Positions 24,696 to 41,866 of a stretch of 41,866 nt of DNA are shown here, in pieces. The notes beneath the pieces are model-generated. The model was not told where the DNA came from and did no database searches. It saw only the letters and a program-made list of their open reading frames with translations. Position numbers and translations under genes: made by a program. The stretch is from Thermoanaerobaculia bacterium (lineage in GTDB: Bacteria; Acidobacteriota; Thermoanaerobaculia; Thermoanaerobaculales; Sulfomarinibacteraceae), in NCBI GenBank assembly GCA_027067575.1, contig JAMOVQ010000089.1, positions 1 through 41,866 of the forward strand, in the 5' to 3' direction. The stretch's first letter is position 1. Each line of letters opens with the position of its first letter.

Positions 24696-26255
24696 TCAAC
24701 CCACGCGCCACACCGTGTCGAGCACCGTGCCGTCCACCCACTTGACCACGGCCACGGGCTCGTCGGAGCGCTCCGGTCTCGACGGGACGCCGCAGAGGCG
24801 GTCCAGCTCGGCCTTGAGGTCGTGGATGTCGCGGACCGGCAGGTCCGATCCGCGGACGGCGTCCAGCAGGTCCTGCCGCCGGGGGTTGACGGCGATCCCC
24901 CGCTCGGTGACCACCACGTCGATCAGCTCCCCCGGTCCGCACAGGGTCGTGACCCGGTCCACGATCACGGGGATCCGGTCGCGGAACGACGGGACCAGCA
25001 GCATGGTGGTGCGGGCCGCGAGGCAGTTCTGCCACCCGCCGATCCCGTGGAGGAGCCGCCCGTCGGAGTGGGTGACCACGTTGGCGTTGAACTCCACGTC
25101 CACCTCGGTGGCCCCGAGGACCACCACGTCCACCATGGAGGCGAAGTTCCCCTTGCCGTGGTAGTTGTACGAGGTGAACGGCGAGGTGTTGACGTGGCGG
25201 GGATCCTCCCGCATGGAGCGCACGCCATCCAGGTCGAACGTCTGCCCGTCTAAGATGTACTCCACCAGCCCGTCCCGGAGCATCTCGACCAGGTACCTGT
25301 TGGAGCCGCCCCGGGCGAACCGGGCCGTCACGCCGGCCGAACGCATGATGTCCCGCAGGTAGATGGCGAACGCCAGGGAGGTGCCGCCGGCGCCCGCCTG
25401 GAAGGAGAACCCGTCGCGCACGATCCCTGCCGCCTCGCAGAACCGGGCGGCCAGCTCGGCGATCCGCAGCCGGTCGGGGCTCCGGGTGATGCGCGTGGTC
25501 CCGGAGACGATCTTCGAGGGGTCGCCGATGGAGTCCACCTCCACCACCACGTCCACGTTGTTCCCCTGGATCTGCCACGGGATGCACGGGAACGGCACGA
25601 GGTTGTCCGTCACCACGATCACCTTCTCGGCGAAGATCGAGTCGGCCAGGGCGAACCCCAGGAGCCCGCACGCCGCCGGCCCGTCGAGACCGTGGGCGTT
25701 GCCGAACGGGTCCGCCGTGGGCGCGGCGATCACCGCCACGTCGATGTGGACCTCGCCGTCCTGGATCGCCTGCCACCGCCCCCCGTGGGAGCGCAGCACG
25801 CCGAGCCCCCGCATCTTCCCCTGGGAGCAGTAGTCGCCCAGCGGGCCGTTCATCGACCCCTCGATGTGGTGGATGACTCCGGACTCCAGGTGCCGGAGCT
25901 GGTTGGCGTGGACCGGGAACGACGCCGAGGGGAACCACATCAGGTCCTTGACCCCCAGCCCGGCCGCCGCGTCGAACGCCATGTTGGCCACGGCGTCGCC
26001 GTTCCGCAGGTGGTGGTGGGTCGAGACCACCATCCCGTCGGCCAGGCCCACCTTCTCGAAGGCGTCCCGCAGGGTGGGCACCTGCTTGTCGCCGTCCTCC
26101 GGGTAGTCCGCGCAGGTAACGATCCGGGGCGAGGCCTTCCGCCCCTCCGGCCGGAACTTCCCGACCCCCAGGTACGGCGTCTGCTCCCGGCCGTTGACCA
26201 CCTCCGGCACGAGCCGTCCGGCGGCGTTCTCCACCAGCCTCGCCTTCTCAGCCAT
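24696..26255 (-). CDS. citF: Citrate lyase alpha subunit (citrate CoA-transferase)
   Basis: VSTHHHLRNGDAVANMAFDAAAGLGVKDLMWFPSASFPVH..., IEGSMNGPLGDYCSQGKMRGLGVLRSHGGR; matches CitF. Confidence 0.93.
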   Translation of the reverse strand: MAEKARLVENAAGRLVPEVVNGREQTPYLGVGKFRPEGRKASPRIVTCADYPEDGDKQVPTLRDAFEKVGLADGMVVSTHHHLRNGDAVANMAFDAAAGLGVKDLMWFPSASFPVHANQLRHLESGVIHHIEGSMNGPLGDYCSQGKMRGLGVLRSHGGRWQAIQDGEVHIDVAVIAAPTADPFGNAHGLDGPAACGLLGFALADSIFAEKVIVVTDNLVPFPCIPWQIQGNNVDVVVEVDSIGDPSKIVSGTTRITRSPDRLRIAELAARFCEAAGIVRDGFSFQAGAGGTSLAFAIYLRDIMRSAGVTARFARGGSNRYLVEMLRDGLVEYILDGQTFDLDGVRSMREDPRHVNTSPFTSYNYHGKGNFASMVDVVVLGATEVDVEFNANVVTHSDGRLLHGIGGWQNCLAARTTMLLVPSFRDRIPVIVDRVTTLCGPGELIDVVVTERGIAVNPRRQDLLDAVRGSDLPVRDIHDLKAELDRLCGVPSRPERSDEPVAVVKWVDGTVLDTVWRVG

Positions 26256-27456
26256 CGCTCGCCTCCGTCTCGCCGTCGAGCATCCCGGCGGCCCGGGCCA
26301 GCGCCACGGTCCGGCGCGCCTGGGCCACCACCGGGGGATCGACCATCTTCGAGCCCACCGCCACGGCGCCGAGCCCCTTCGCCTCCGCCTCGCGGGCGGC
26401 CTCGACGATCCTGATCGCCTTCTCGAGCTCCGCCGCGGTCGGGGCCATGGCGCGGTGGACCACCGGCACCTGGGCCGGGTGGATGCACCCGATCCCGTCG
26501 AACCCCAGCGCCCGCTCCCGCCGGACGTACGCCTCCAGCCCCTCGGGGTCGTCGATCCCCGAGTACACCGAGGCGATGGGCTGCACCCCGGCCGCCCGGG
26601 CCGCGTACACCGTGGTCTGCCGGGCGAGGAAACTCTCCCACCCCTCCGGCGTCCGGGGCGCGCCGAGCTCCGCCGACAGATCCTCGAGCCCCAGCGTCAG
26701 CGCCACCACCAGCGGATCGGCGGCGGCGATCTCGTAGGCGTTGTGGATCCCGAGCGGCGACTCGAGGATCGGCATGAGGAACGGCGCGTCGTCGCCCGCC
26801 AGCGTCCTGAGGAACACCCCGATGTCCGCCACGGTCTGGGCGTGCTCCACCTTGGGCAACAGGATCGTGTGGGGGTTGTGGGGCGCCAGCGCCTCCATGT
26901 CCTCGAGCCCGGGCTCGCCCTGGTTGACGCGGACCATCCGCTCGGCCCCGCCCCAGTCCAGCGCCAGGAGGGCGTTCCGGACGAGGATCCGGGCCGCGTC
27001 CTTCTCCGCCGGCGGGACCGAGTCCTCCAGGTCGAGGATGATCCCGTCCGCCCCGTACAGCCCCGCCGAGAGCATCAGCTTCGGCTGGTTGCCCGGGATG
27101 TAGAGCCGCGACCGCCGCAACCGCTCCCGCTCCCGCGGCCGGTCGTGCCCCGGGGCCCTCGCCGGGAGGACCGCCTCGCCCTCGAACCCGGCACGCCGCA
27201 GGCACGCTTCCACTCGCGCCAGGATCACCCACTCCAGCGCCCCGAAGTCCTCCACCTCGAGAACGCCCGTGGCGGCTCCGAACGCCTCGGCGACCCGGCG
27301 CACCGCCGCTTCGATCGCCTCCCCGTAGAGGTAGCCGACCTTGCTCCGGATCCGGAGCTCGAGCGGCCCGTCTCCAGGCTCGTACCGCACCACCAGGTCG
27401 GACCGGATCCGGTCACCCGTAGGGCCGGACCGTGCCCCGCGAACCGTCGTGCCCAT
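26248..27456 (-). CDS. Fused citrate lyase acyl carrier (CitD-like) plus beta subunit (CitE)
   Basis: N-term RSDLVVRYEPGDGPLELRIRSKVGYLYGEAIEAAVRRVAEAFGAATGVLEVEDFGALEWVILARVEACLRRAG (CitD-like); C-term RSRLYIPGNQPKLMLSAGLYGADGIILDLEDSVPPAEKDAAR (CitE); 8-bp overlap with citF. Confidence 0.88.
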   Translation of the reverse strand: MGTTVRGARSGPTGDRIRSDLVVRYEPGDGPLELRIRSKVGYLYGEAIEAAVRRVAEAFGAATGVLEVEDFGALEWVILARVEACLRRAGFEGEAVLPARAPGHDRPRERERLRRSRLYIPGNQPKLMLSAGLYGADGIILDLEDSVPPAEKDAARILVRNALLALDWGGAERMVRVNQGEPGLEDMEALAPHNPHTILLPKVEHAQTVADIGVFLRTLAGDDAPFLMPILESPLGIHNAYEIAAADPLVVALTLGLEDLSAELGAPRTPEGWESFLARQTTVYAARAAGVQPIASVYSGIDDPEGLEAYVRRERALGFDGIGCIHPAQVPVVHRAMAPTAAELEKAIRIVEAAREAEAKGLGAVAVGSKMVDPPVVAQARRTVALARAAGMLDGETEASDG

Positions 27457-27684
27457 GCTCGTTCCTCCCCGTGGCCGGCCCGTGCCGGCCCGGTCGTTCG
27501 ACGCGCGTACCCTACCAAAACGTCCGGTGCGATGCAGCCCAGGCGGGTTCTCCGGCGTCGGATATACGGTGGACTGTTCGTGATGCGGCGCTGACCACCA
27601 TCCCCGGCGCGGGAAAGCAGAGGATCGCGGTGGGAATACCGGAAACCTCCGGTTCGTTCGGGGACGGATGGAAGGGAGGAACCG

Positions 27685-27873
27685 ATGGCTGACGTCGAAC
27701 TGAAGGATGCGGTGCTCGAGGCGATGAGGAACGCCAGCGGCCCGGTGCGGCCCGGCGACGTGGCGAAGGCGCTCGGGGTGGACTCGAAGCTCGTCTCGAA
27801 GGCGATCAAGCAGCTCAAGGAGGAGGGCAAGGTCCACTCGCCGAAGCGGTGTTTCTGGGCTCCGGCCGAGTAG
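27685..27873 (+). CDS. Small winged-helix DNA-binding protein (62 aa)
   Basis: VRPGDVAKALGVDSKLVSKAIKQLKEEGKVHSPKRCFWAPAE; ggagg RBS. Confidence 0.75.
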   Translation: MADVELKDAVLEAMRNASGPVRPGDVAKALGVDSKLVSKAIKQLKEEGKVHSPKRCFWAPAE

Positions 27874-27931
27874 GCAGCGGTCTGTCGCATACCGCGGGAC
27901 GTCCCGGCTCCGGATCGCCGGAGCGAGGGGG

Positions 27932-27960
27932 TTGCGCCCGGTGGGCGTTTGTGCTAACTT
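27932..27960 (+). promoter_or_regulatory. Candidate extended -10 promoter of the tRNA-tuf operon
   Basis: TTGCGC ... TGcTAACTT with 17-nt spacing, about 70 nt upstream of tRNA-Thr. Confidence 0.4.
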
Positions 27961-28029
27961 CCCCGTCCCACCGCCGGGAAGCAGTGGCGGTTTGTTCTTT
28001 CAGAAGTTGCGGGAGAGGGAGTTGGCTAG

Positions 28030-28105
28030 GCTGGCGTAGCTCAATTGGTAGAGCAGCTGATTTGTAATCAGCAGGTTACGGGTTCGAGTCCCCTCGCCAG
28101 CTCCA
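28030..28105 (+). tRNA. tRNA-Thr (TGT), CCA encoded
   Basis: gctggcg acceptor with cgccagc, tttgtaa anticodon loop, ggttcgagtcc T arm. Confidence 0.97.
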
Positions 28106-28130
28106 GTGGAGACCCGGGAGTCGTAAGGAT

Positions 28131-28217
28131 GCAGGGGTTGCCGAGCGGTCAAAGGCAGCAGACTGTAAATCTGCCGGCGTAACGCCTACGGTGGTTCGAA
28201 TCCACCCCCCTGCACCA
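28131..28217 (+). tRNA. tRNA-Tyr (GTA), CCA encoded, long variable arm
   Basis: gcagggg...cccctgc, ctgtaaa loop, 87 nt. Confidence 0.96.
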
Positions 28218-28240
28218 TGGTCATGGTGAATCGAGCGGTT

Positions 28241-28316
28241 GCGGGAGTAACTCAGCTGGTAGAGTCACGGCCTTCCAAGCCGTTGGTCGCGGGTTCGAGT
28301 CCCGTCTCCCGCTCCA
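28241..28316 (+). tRNA. tRNA-Gly (TCC), CCA encoded
   Basis: gcgggag...ctcccgc, cttccaa loop. Confidence 0.97.
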
Positions 28317-28344
28317 GCAGAAGGTCCGGAACGGAAGCGGATGG

Positions 28345-28420
28345 GCCCACGTAGCTCAGCCGGTAGAGCACGTCCTTGGTAAGGACGGGGTCACCAGTTC
28401 AAGTCTGGTCGTGGGCTCCA
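28345..28420 (+). tRNA. tRNA-Thr (GGT), CCA encoded
   Basis: gcccacg...cgtgggc, ttggtaa loop. Confidence 0.97.
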
Positions 28421-28491
28421 TTCTTCGGCAACCACGGGGCGTCCGTCACCTCGCGGGCGCGATGACCCGAAACGAACAGAGGGAGGCAAGG

Positions 28492-29685
<1,194 letters not shown>

Positions 29686-29691
29686 CATCAC

Positions 29692-29841
29692 ATGCCCAGA
29701 GACATCGTCCACCTCCAGTGCACCGAGTGCAAGCGGCGCAACTACACTGCGACGCGCAACAAGCGGAAGCAGACGTCGAAGCTGCAGCTCAAGAAGTACT
29801 GCCGCTTCTGCCGCCGGCACACCCTGCACAAAGAGGTCTAA
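29692..29841 (+). CDS. rpmG: 50S ribosomal protein L33, zinc-ribbon (4-Cys) form; absent from the ORF track because only 49 aa
   Basis: Manual translation [49 protein letters not shown]. Confidence 0.95.
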   Translation: MPRDIVHLQCTECKRRNYTATRNKRKQTSKLQLKKYCRFCRRHTLHKEV

Positions 29842-29856
29842 CATGAGCGGAAGTGC

Positions 29857-29932
29857 AGGCCAGTAGCTCAATTGGTAGAGTCCCGGTCTCCAAAACCGGT
29901 TGTTGGGGGTTCGAGTCCCTCCTGGCCTGCCA
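29857..29932 (+). tRNA. tRNA-Trp (CCA), CCA encoded
   Basis: aggccag...ctggcct, ctccaaa anticodon loop. Confidence 0.96.
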
Positions 29933-29957
29933 GTCCTGCTCCCCGGGAGTCAGCGCG

Positions 29958-30167
29958 ATGGATTGGTGGAAGCGCCTGACCGCGTTCCTGCGCGAGGTCG
30001 TTGCCGAGACGAAGAAGGTCACGTGGCCCTCGAAGTCCGAGGTCATCGCCACCACGACGGTGGTGATCATCGCCTCGTTCATCTTCGGCATCTACCTCTA
30101 CATCTGTGATTTCGCATTCTACAAGCTCGTGCACGCCGTCTTTGCGGCGTTCAACGTGTTCTCGTAA
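29958..30167 (+). CDS. secE: Preprotein translocase subunit SecE
   Basis: MDWWKRLTAFLREVVAETKKVTWPSKSEVIATTTVVIIASFIFGIYLY... Confidence 0.95.
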   Translation: MDWWKRLTAFLREVVAETKKVTWPSKSEVIATTTVVIIASFIFGIYLYICDFAFYKLVHAVFAAFNVFS

Positions 30168-30179
30168 CGGGGGCCATCG

Positions 30180-30713
30180 ATGGCCAAGCAGTGGTACATC
30201 ATTCACACCTACTCGGGGTTCGAGGACCGGGTCCGGCAGACGCTCGCCCAGCGCATCGAGGCGCTGGGGATGCAGGAGTTTTTCGGCGAGATCCGCGTTC
30301 CCACCGAGACGGTGGTGGAGGTGAAGAACGGGAAGAAGCGCGAGGTCAAGCGTAAGTTCTTCCCGGGCTACGTCCTCATCGAGATGGAGATGACGGACGA
30401 TGCCTGGCATCTCGTTCGAAACACCCCCAAGGTGACGGGCTTCGTCGGCGCCGGCAAGAAGCCGACTCCGCTGACCGAGGAGGAGGTCAACCAGATCCTC
30501 CACCAGTCGGTGGCGGCGGAGGAGAAACCGAAGCCGAAGGAGATCTACGAGAAGGGCGAGAAGGTGCGGATCGCCGAGGGCCCGTTCGCAGGGTTCACGG
30601 GTGACGTCGAGGAGGTCAACCTCGACCGCGGAACAGTCAAGGTCATGGTGACGATCTTCGGCCGCGAGACTCCGGTGGAAATGGAGTTCCGCCAGGTGCA
30701 GAAGCTCACCTGA
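30180..30713 (+). CDS. nusG: Transcription termination/antitermination protein NusG
   Basis: [20 protein letters not shown]..., [18 protein letters not shown] domain. Confidence 0.98.
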   Translation: MAKQWYIIHTYSGFEDRVRQTLAQRIEALGMQEFFGEIRVPTETVVEVKNGKKREVKRKFFPGYVLIEMEMTDDAWHLVRNTPKVTGFVGAGKKPTPLTEEEVNQILHQSVAAEEKPKPKEIYEKGEKVRIAEGPFAGFTGDVEEVNLDRGTVKVMVTIFGRETPVEMEFRQVQKLT

Positions 30714-30723
30714 GAGGGGAACA

Positions 30724-31149
30724 ATGGCCAAGAAAGTCGTTGGACAGATCAAGTTGCAGCTGCCCGGGGGGCAGGCGACACCGGCGCCGCCGGTGGGCCC
30801 CGCCCTGGGACAGCACGGCCTGAACATCATGGATTTCTGCAAGGCGTTCAACGCCAGGACGCAGAACCAGGCGGGCGTGATCATCCCGGTGGTGATCACC
30901 GTCTACGCCGACAGGACCTACTCCTTCATCACGAAGACGCCGCCTGCGTCGTTCCTGCTCAAGCAGGCCGCCGGCGTGCAGAAGGGCTCCGGCATCCCGA
31001 ACCGGGAGAAGGTCGGAAAGGTGACGAAGGCGCAGGTCGAGGAGATCGCGAAGACCAAGATGCCCGACCTCAACACCGATTCCCTCGAGTCTGCCATGGC
31101 CACGGTCATGGGCACGGCGCGATCGATGGGGATCGAGGTCGTGGACTAG
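30724..31149 (+). CDS. rplK: 50S ribosomal protein L11
   Basis: [36 protein letters not shown]. Confidence 0.98.
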   Translation: MAKKVVGQIKLQLPGGQATPAPPVGPALGQHGLNIMDFCKAFNARTQNQAGVIIPVVITVYADRTYSFITKTPPASFLLKQAAGVQKGSGIPNREKVGKVTKAQVEEIAKTKMPDLNTDSLESAMATVMGTARSMGIEVVD

Positions 31150-31159
31150 GAGGTGGCCG

Positions 31160-31858
31160 ATGGCTCGCAGGGGTAAGAAGTATCGCGAAGCGGCCGCCCG
31201 GATCGAGAAGCGTCCCTACGCTCTGGAGGAGGCCCTCGACCTCGTCAAGCAGACGGCGTACGCCCAGTTCGACGAGACCGTCGAGATCGCCATGCGCCTC
31301 GGGGTCAACCCGCGGCACGCGGACCAGATGGTCCGTGGCACGGTTGTGCTTCCCCACGGGACGGGGAAGACCCGCCGCGTCCTGGTGGTGACCGAGGGGC
31401 CGAAGCAGAAGGAGGCCGAGGAGGCCGGTGCGGACTACGTCATGGACGCCGAGGAGGCGGTGACGAAGATCCAGGACGGCTGGCTCGACTTCGATGCCGT
31501 GGTGGCGACGCCCGACATGATGCGGCATCTGTCGCGGGTGGGGCGTGTGCTCGGTCCGCGGGGGCTGATGCCGAACCCGAAGTCGGGGACGGTGACCCAG
31601 GACGTCGAGGCCGCGGTCCGGGAGATCAAGGCCGGCCGGGTCGAGTTCCGTGTGGACAAGACCGCCATCATCCACGCTCCGGTGGGGAAGGTCTCCTTCC
31701 CCCAGGAGAAGCTCGTGGAGAACGCCAGGACCATCGTGGATGCGGTGATGAAGGCCAAGCCGGCGTCGGCCAAGGGCCGGTACGTCCACTCGGTCCACGT
31801 GTCCTCCACCATGGGGCCCGGTGTGCAGATCGACCCGGTCAGCCTCGACGTGAAGTAG
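31160..31858 (+). CDS. rplA: 50S ribosomal protein L1
   Basis: [34 protein letters not shown]... Confidence 0.98.
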   Translation: MARRGKKYREAAARIEKRPYALEEALDLVKQTAYAQFDETVEIAMRLGVNPRHADQMVRGTVVLPHGTGKTRRVLVVTEGPKQKEAEEAGADYVMDAEEAVTKIQDGWLDFDAVVATPDMMRHLSRVGRVLGPRGLMPNPKSGTVTQDVEAAVREIKAGRVEFRVDKTAIIHAPVGKVSFPQEKLVENARTIVDAVMKAKPASAKGRYVHSVHVSSTMGPGVQIDPVSLDVK

Positions 31859-31868
31859 GAGGGGCCAG

Positions 31869-32393
31869 ATGCTCACCAGACAGGAGAAGCAGGAGCGGGT
31901 CCAGGAGCTCAAGGAGACCCTGAGCGCCGTCAACTCGCTCTTCGTCGTGGAGAACCGTGGACTGACCGTCAACCAGGTCAACGAGCTGCGGTCCCGGATC
32001 AGGGCGATCAACGCCCGGTACCACGTCCACAAGAACGCCATCGTGCGGTTTGCCGTCAAGGATACGCCGATGGAGGAGCTGACCGAGGACCTGGTGGGAC
32101 CGAACGCCTTCGCGTACACCGCGGAGGATCCGGTGGAGCTCGCCAAGATCCTGAAGGAGTTCGTCAAGCGGCACGGCCGCCTCTCGTTCAAGCGGGCGTT
32201 CATCGACGGCACCGTTGTGACGGCGGAGGAGGCCGAACAGGTGGCCGATCTGCCGTCGAAGGACGAGCTCATCGCCAAGCTGCTGTACATGCTGCAGTCG
32301 CCCATCCGGCGCCTGGTCGTCGCGCTCAACTCCCCCGTCCAGGGGCTGGCGAACGCGCTCCACCAGATCGCTGACAACAAGGAAGAATCCTGA
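31869..32393 (+). CDS. rplJ: 50S ribosomal protein L10
   Basis: [41 protein letters not shown]. Confidence 0.96.
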   Translation: MLTRQEKQERVQELKETLSAVNSLFVVENRGLTVNQVNELRSRIRAINARYHVHKNAIVRFAVKDTPMEELTEDLVGPNAFAYTAEDPVELAKILKEFVKRHGRLSFKRAFIDGTVVTAEEAEQVADLPSKDELIAKLLYMLQSPIRRLVVALNSPVQGLANALHQIADNKEES

Positions 32394-32416
32394 GCAACCC
32401 CAAGGAGGATTGGACA

Positions 32417-32797
32417 ATGGCCCAGATCGAGCAGATGATCGAGGACATCAAGGGGATGACCGTGCTGGAGCTCAACCAGCTCGTCAAGGCCCTGGAGGAC
32501 GAGTTCGGCGTCTCGGCGGCAGCCGCTGCGCCGGTGATGGTCGCGGGCGCCGTCGGTGCCGCCGGCGGTGAGGCCGCCGAGGAGAAGACGGAGTTCGACG
32601 TCATTCTGAACTCCATCGGTGACAAGAAGATCCAGGTCATCAAGGCGGTGCGCGAGGTGACCTCTCTCGGCCTCAAGGAGGCCAAGGAGCTCGTCGAGGC
32701 CGCTCCGACGAAGGTCAAGGAAGGCGTCTCCAAGGAAGAGGCCGAGGAGATCAAGAAGAAGTTCGAGGAAGCCGGCGCCCAGGTGGAGATCAAGTAA
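32417..32797 (+). CDS. rplL: 50S ribosomal protein L7/L12
   Basis: [71 protein letters not shown]. Confidence 0.98.
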   Translation: MAQIEQMIEDIKGMTVLELNQLVKALEDEFGVSAAAAAPVMVAGAVGAAGGEAAEEKTEFDVILNSIGDKKIQVIKAVREVTSLGLKEAKELVEAAPTKVKEGVSKEEAEEIKKKFEEAGAQVEIK

Positions 32798-32850
32798 CGA
32801 TCGGCCGTTCGTCCGATTCCGCTTCGTTTCGAACTTCGTATGAAGGCGCG

Positions 32851-32868
32851 GGGGAGGTCTGCCTCCCC
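32851..32868 (+). promoter_or_regulatory. Hairpin in the rplL-rpoB intergenic region (attenuator or processing site)
   Basis: ggggagg-tctg-cctcccc, 7-bp perfect stem. Confidence 0.5.
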
Positions 32869-32897
32869 GTGCCTGTCGTGTCGCGGAGGAAGGCCTC

Positions 32898-41380
<8,483 letters not shown>

Positions 41381-41410
41381 CCGGCGCCTCGGCGCCTTCC
41401 ACGGACCCCA

Positions 41411-41437
41411 CGGCCCCGGGCTCGCCCGGGGCCGTTT
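41411..41437 (+). terminator. Intrinsic terminator of the rpoBC operon
   Basis: cggccccggg-ctcg-cccggggccg-ttt, 10-bp perfect stem. Confidence 0.85.
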
Positions 41438-41490
41438 CCATCGATGGATGAGGTCCTCGCGCTGCCCCGTGGCGTGGTGATCCCTCCCAC

Positions 41491-41537
41491 TTGTCATTGC
41501 GAGCCGGACTCCGCAAGGAGAACGGCGAAGCAATCCC
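41491..41537. repeat. Dispersed intergenic repeat of the 'GTCATTGCGAG...GCGAAGCAATCCC' type
   Basis: ttgtcattgcgagccggactccgcaaggagaacggcgaagcaatccc, a recognisable intergenic repeat style found in many bacterial genomes. Confidence 0.55.
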
Positions 41538-41866
41538 TGGCAGCTTGTTGCGCGCTCCGGCTGCCACCGGCAGCCTGGCGTGCGGCCAACCGGCGGCCGG
41601 CCCCCGCGCTTCGCGCGGGCTGCGCGCCTCGCCCGCGCGTCCCGGTGGGAGCGAGCTCCCCCCGGGCCGCCCGTGCGACGCGCTGGCGCCGCCTCCGGCG
41701 TCGCTGCCGGCCGCCTGGGCTTCGTTGGAGGGCGTTCGGGTCATCGACTTTGAATGAACGGGGCCGCGAGTCTCGCACCCCGGGACCGCCCCCGCCGCGG
41801 CCGCTTCGTCGTCACGACCGCCAGGTCAGTTTCTCCTCGCGCCCTTGCGGGAACGGCCCCGGGGCA

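Noticed and set aside
41491-41757. 88-aa ORF after rpoC
   Set aside because: Translation of a dispersed repeat and GC palindromes

Overview
High-GC bacterial chromosomal segment, mostly core information-processing genes. Left: rplM-rpsI-rpsB-tsf-pyrH-frr-rlmB (+). Middle, mostly minus strand: secA-guaB, an M23 peptidase, a diheme cytochrome c, two secreted repeat or Ig-like proteins, ADH-pcnB-ligA-(sigma54 response regulator)-nudix, and a citDE-fusion/citF/TonB-dependent receptor cluster. Right: tRNA-Thr/Tyr/Gly/Thr-tuf-rpmG-tRNA-Trp-secE-nusG-rplKAJL-rpoBC (+), ending in a strong intrinsic terminator. Gene content and the style of the secreted proteins suggest an Acidobacteriota-like or deltaproteobacteria-like lineage (inference only). 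I found no phage, transposase, CRISPR array or classical defence system. The most notable signals are: (1) a roughly 60-residue, eight-cysteine (four-pair) zinc-ribbon-like insertion near the RpoB N-terminus; (2) a CitD-CitE fusion overlapping citF and followed 5 bp later by a TonB-dependent receptor; (3) a family of short intergenic elements with a constant (R)GAGTGTCCC core inside stems whose arms differ from copy to copy; (4) a tuf gene with codon choice very unlike its neighbours; (5) a compact three-stem structure at the extreme left edge, upstream of the rplM promoter. No single feature can be claimed as a proven new system from sequence alone.
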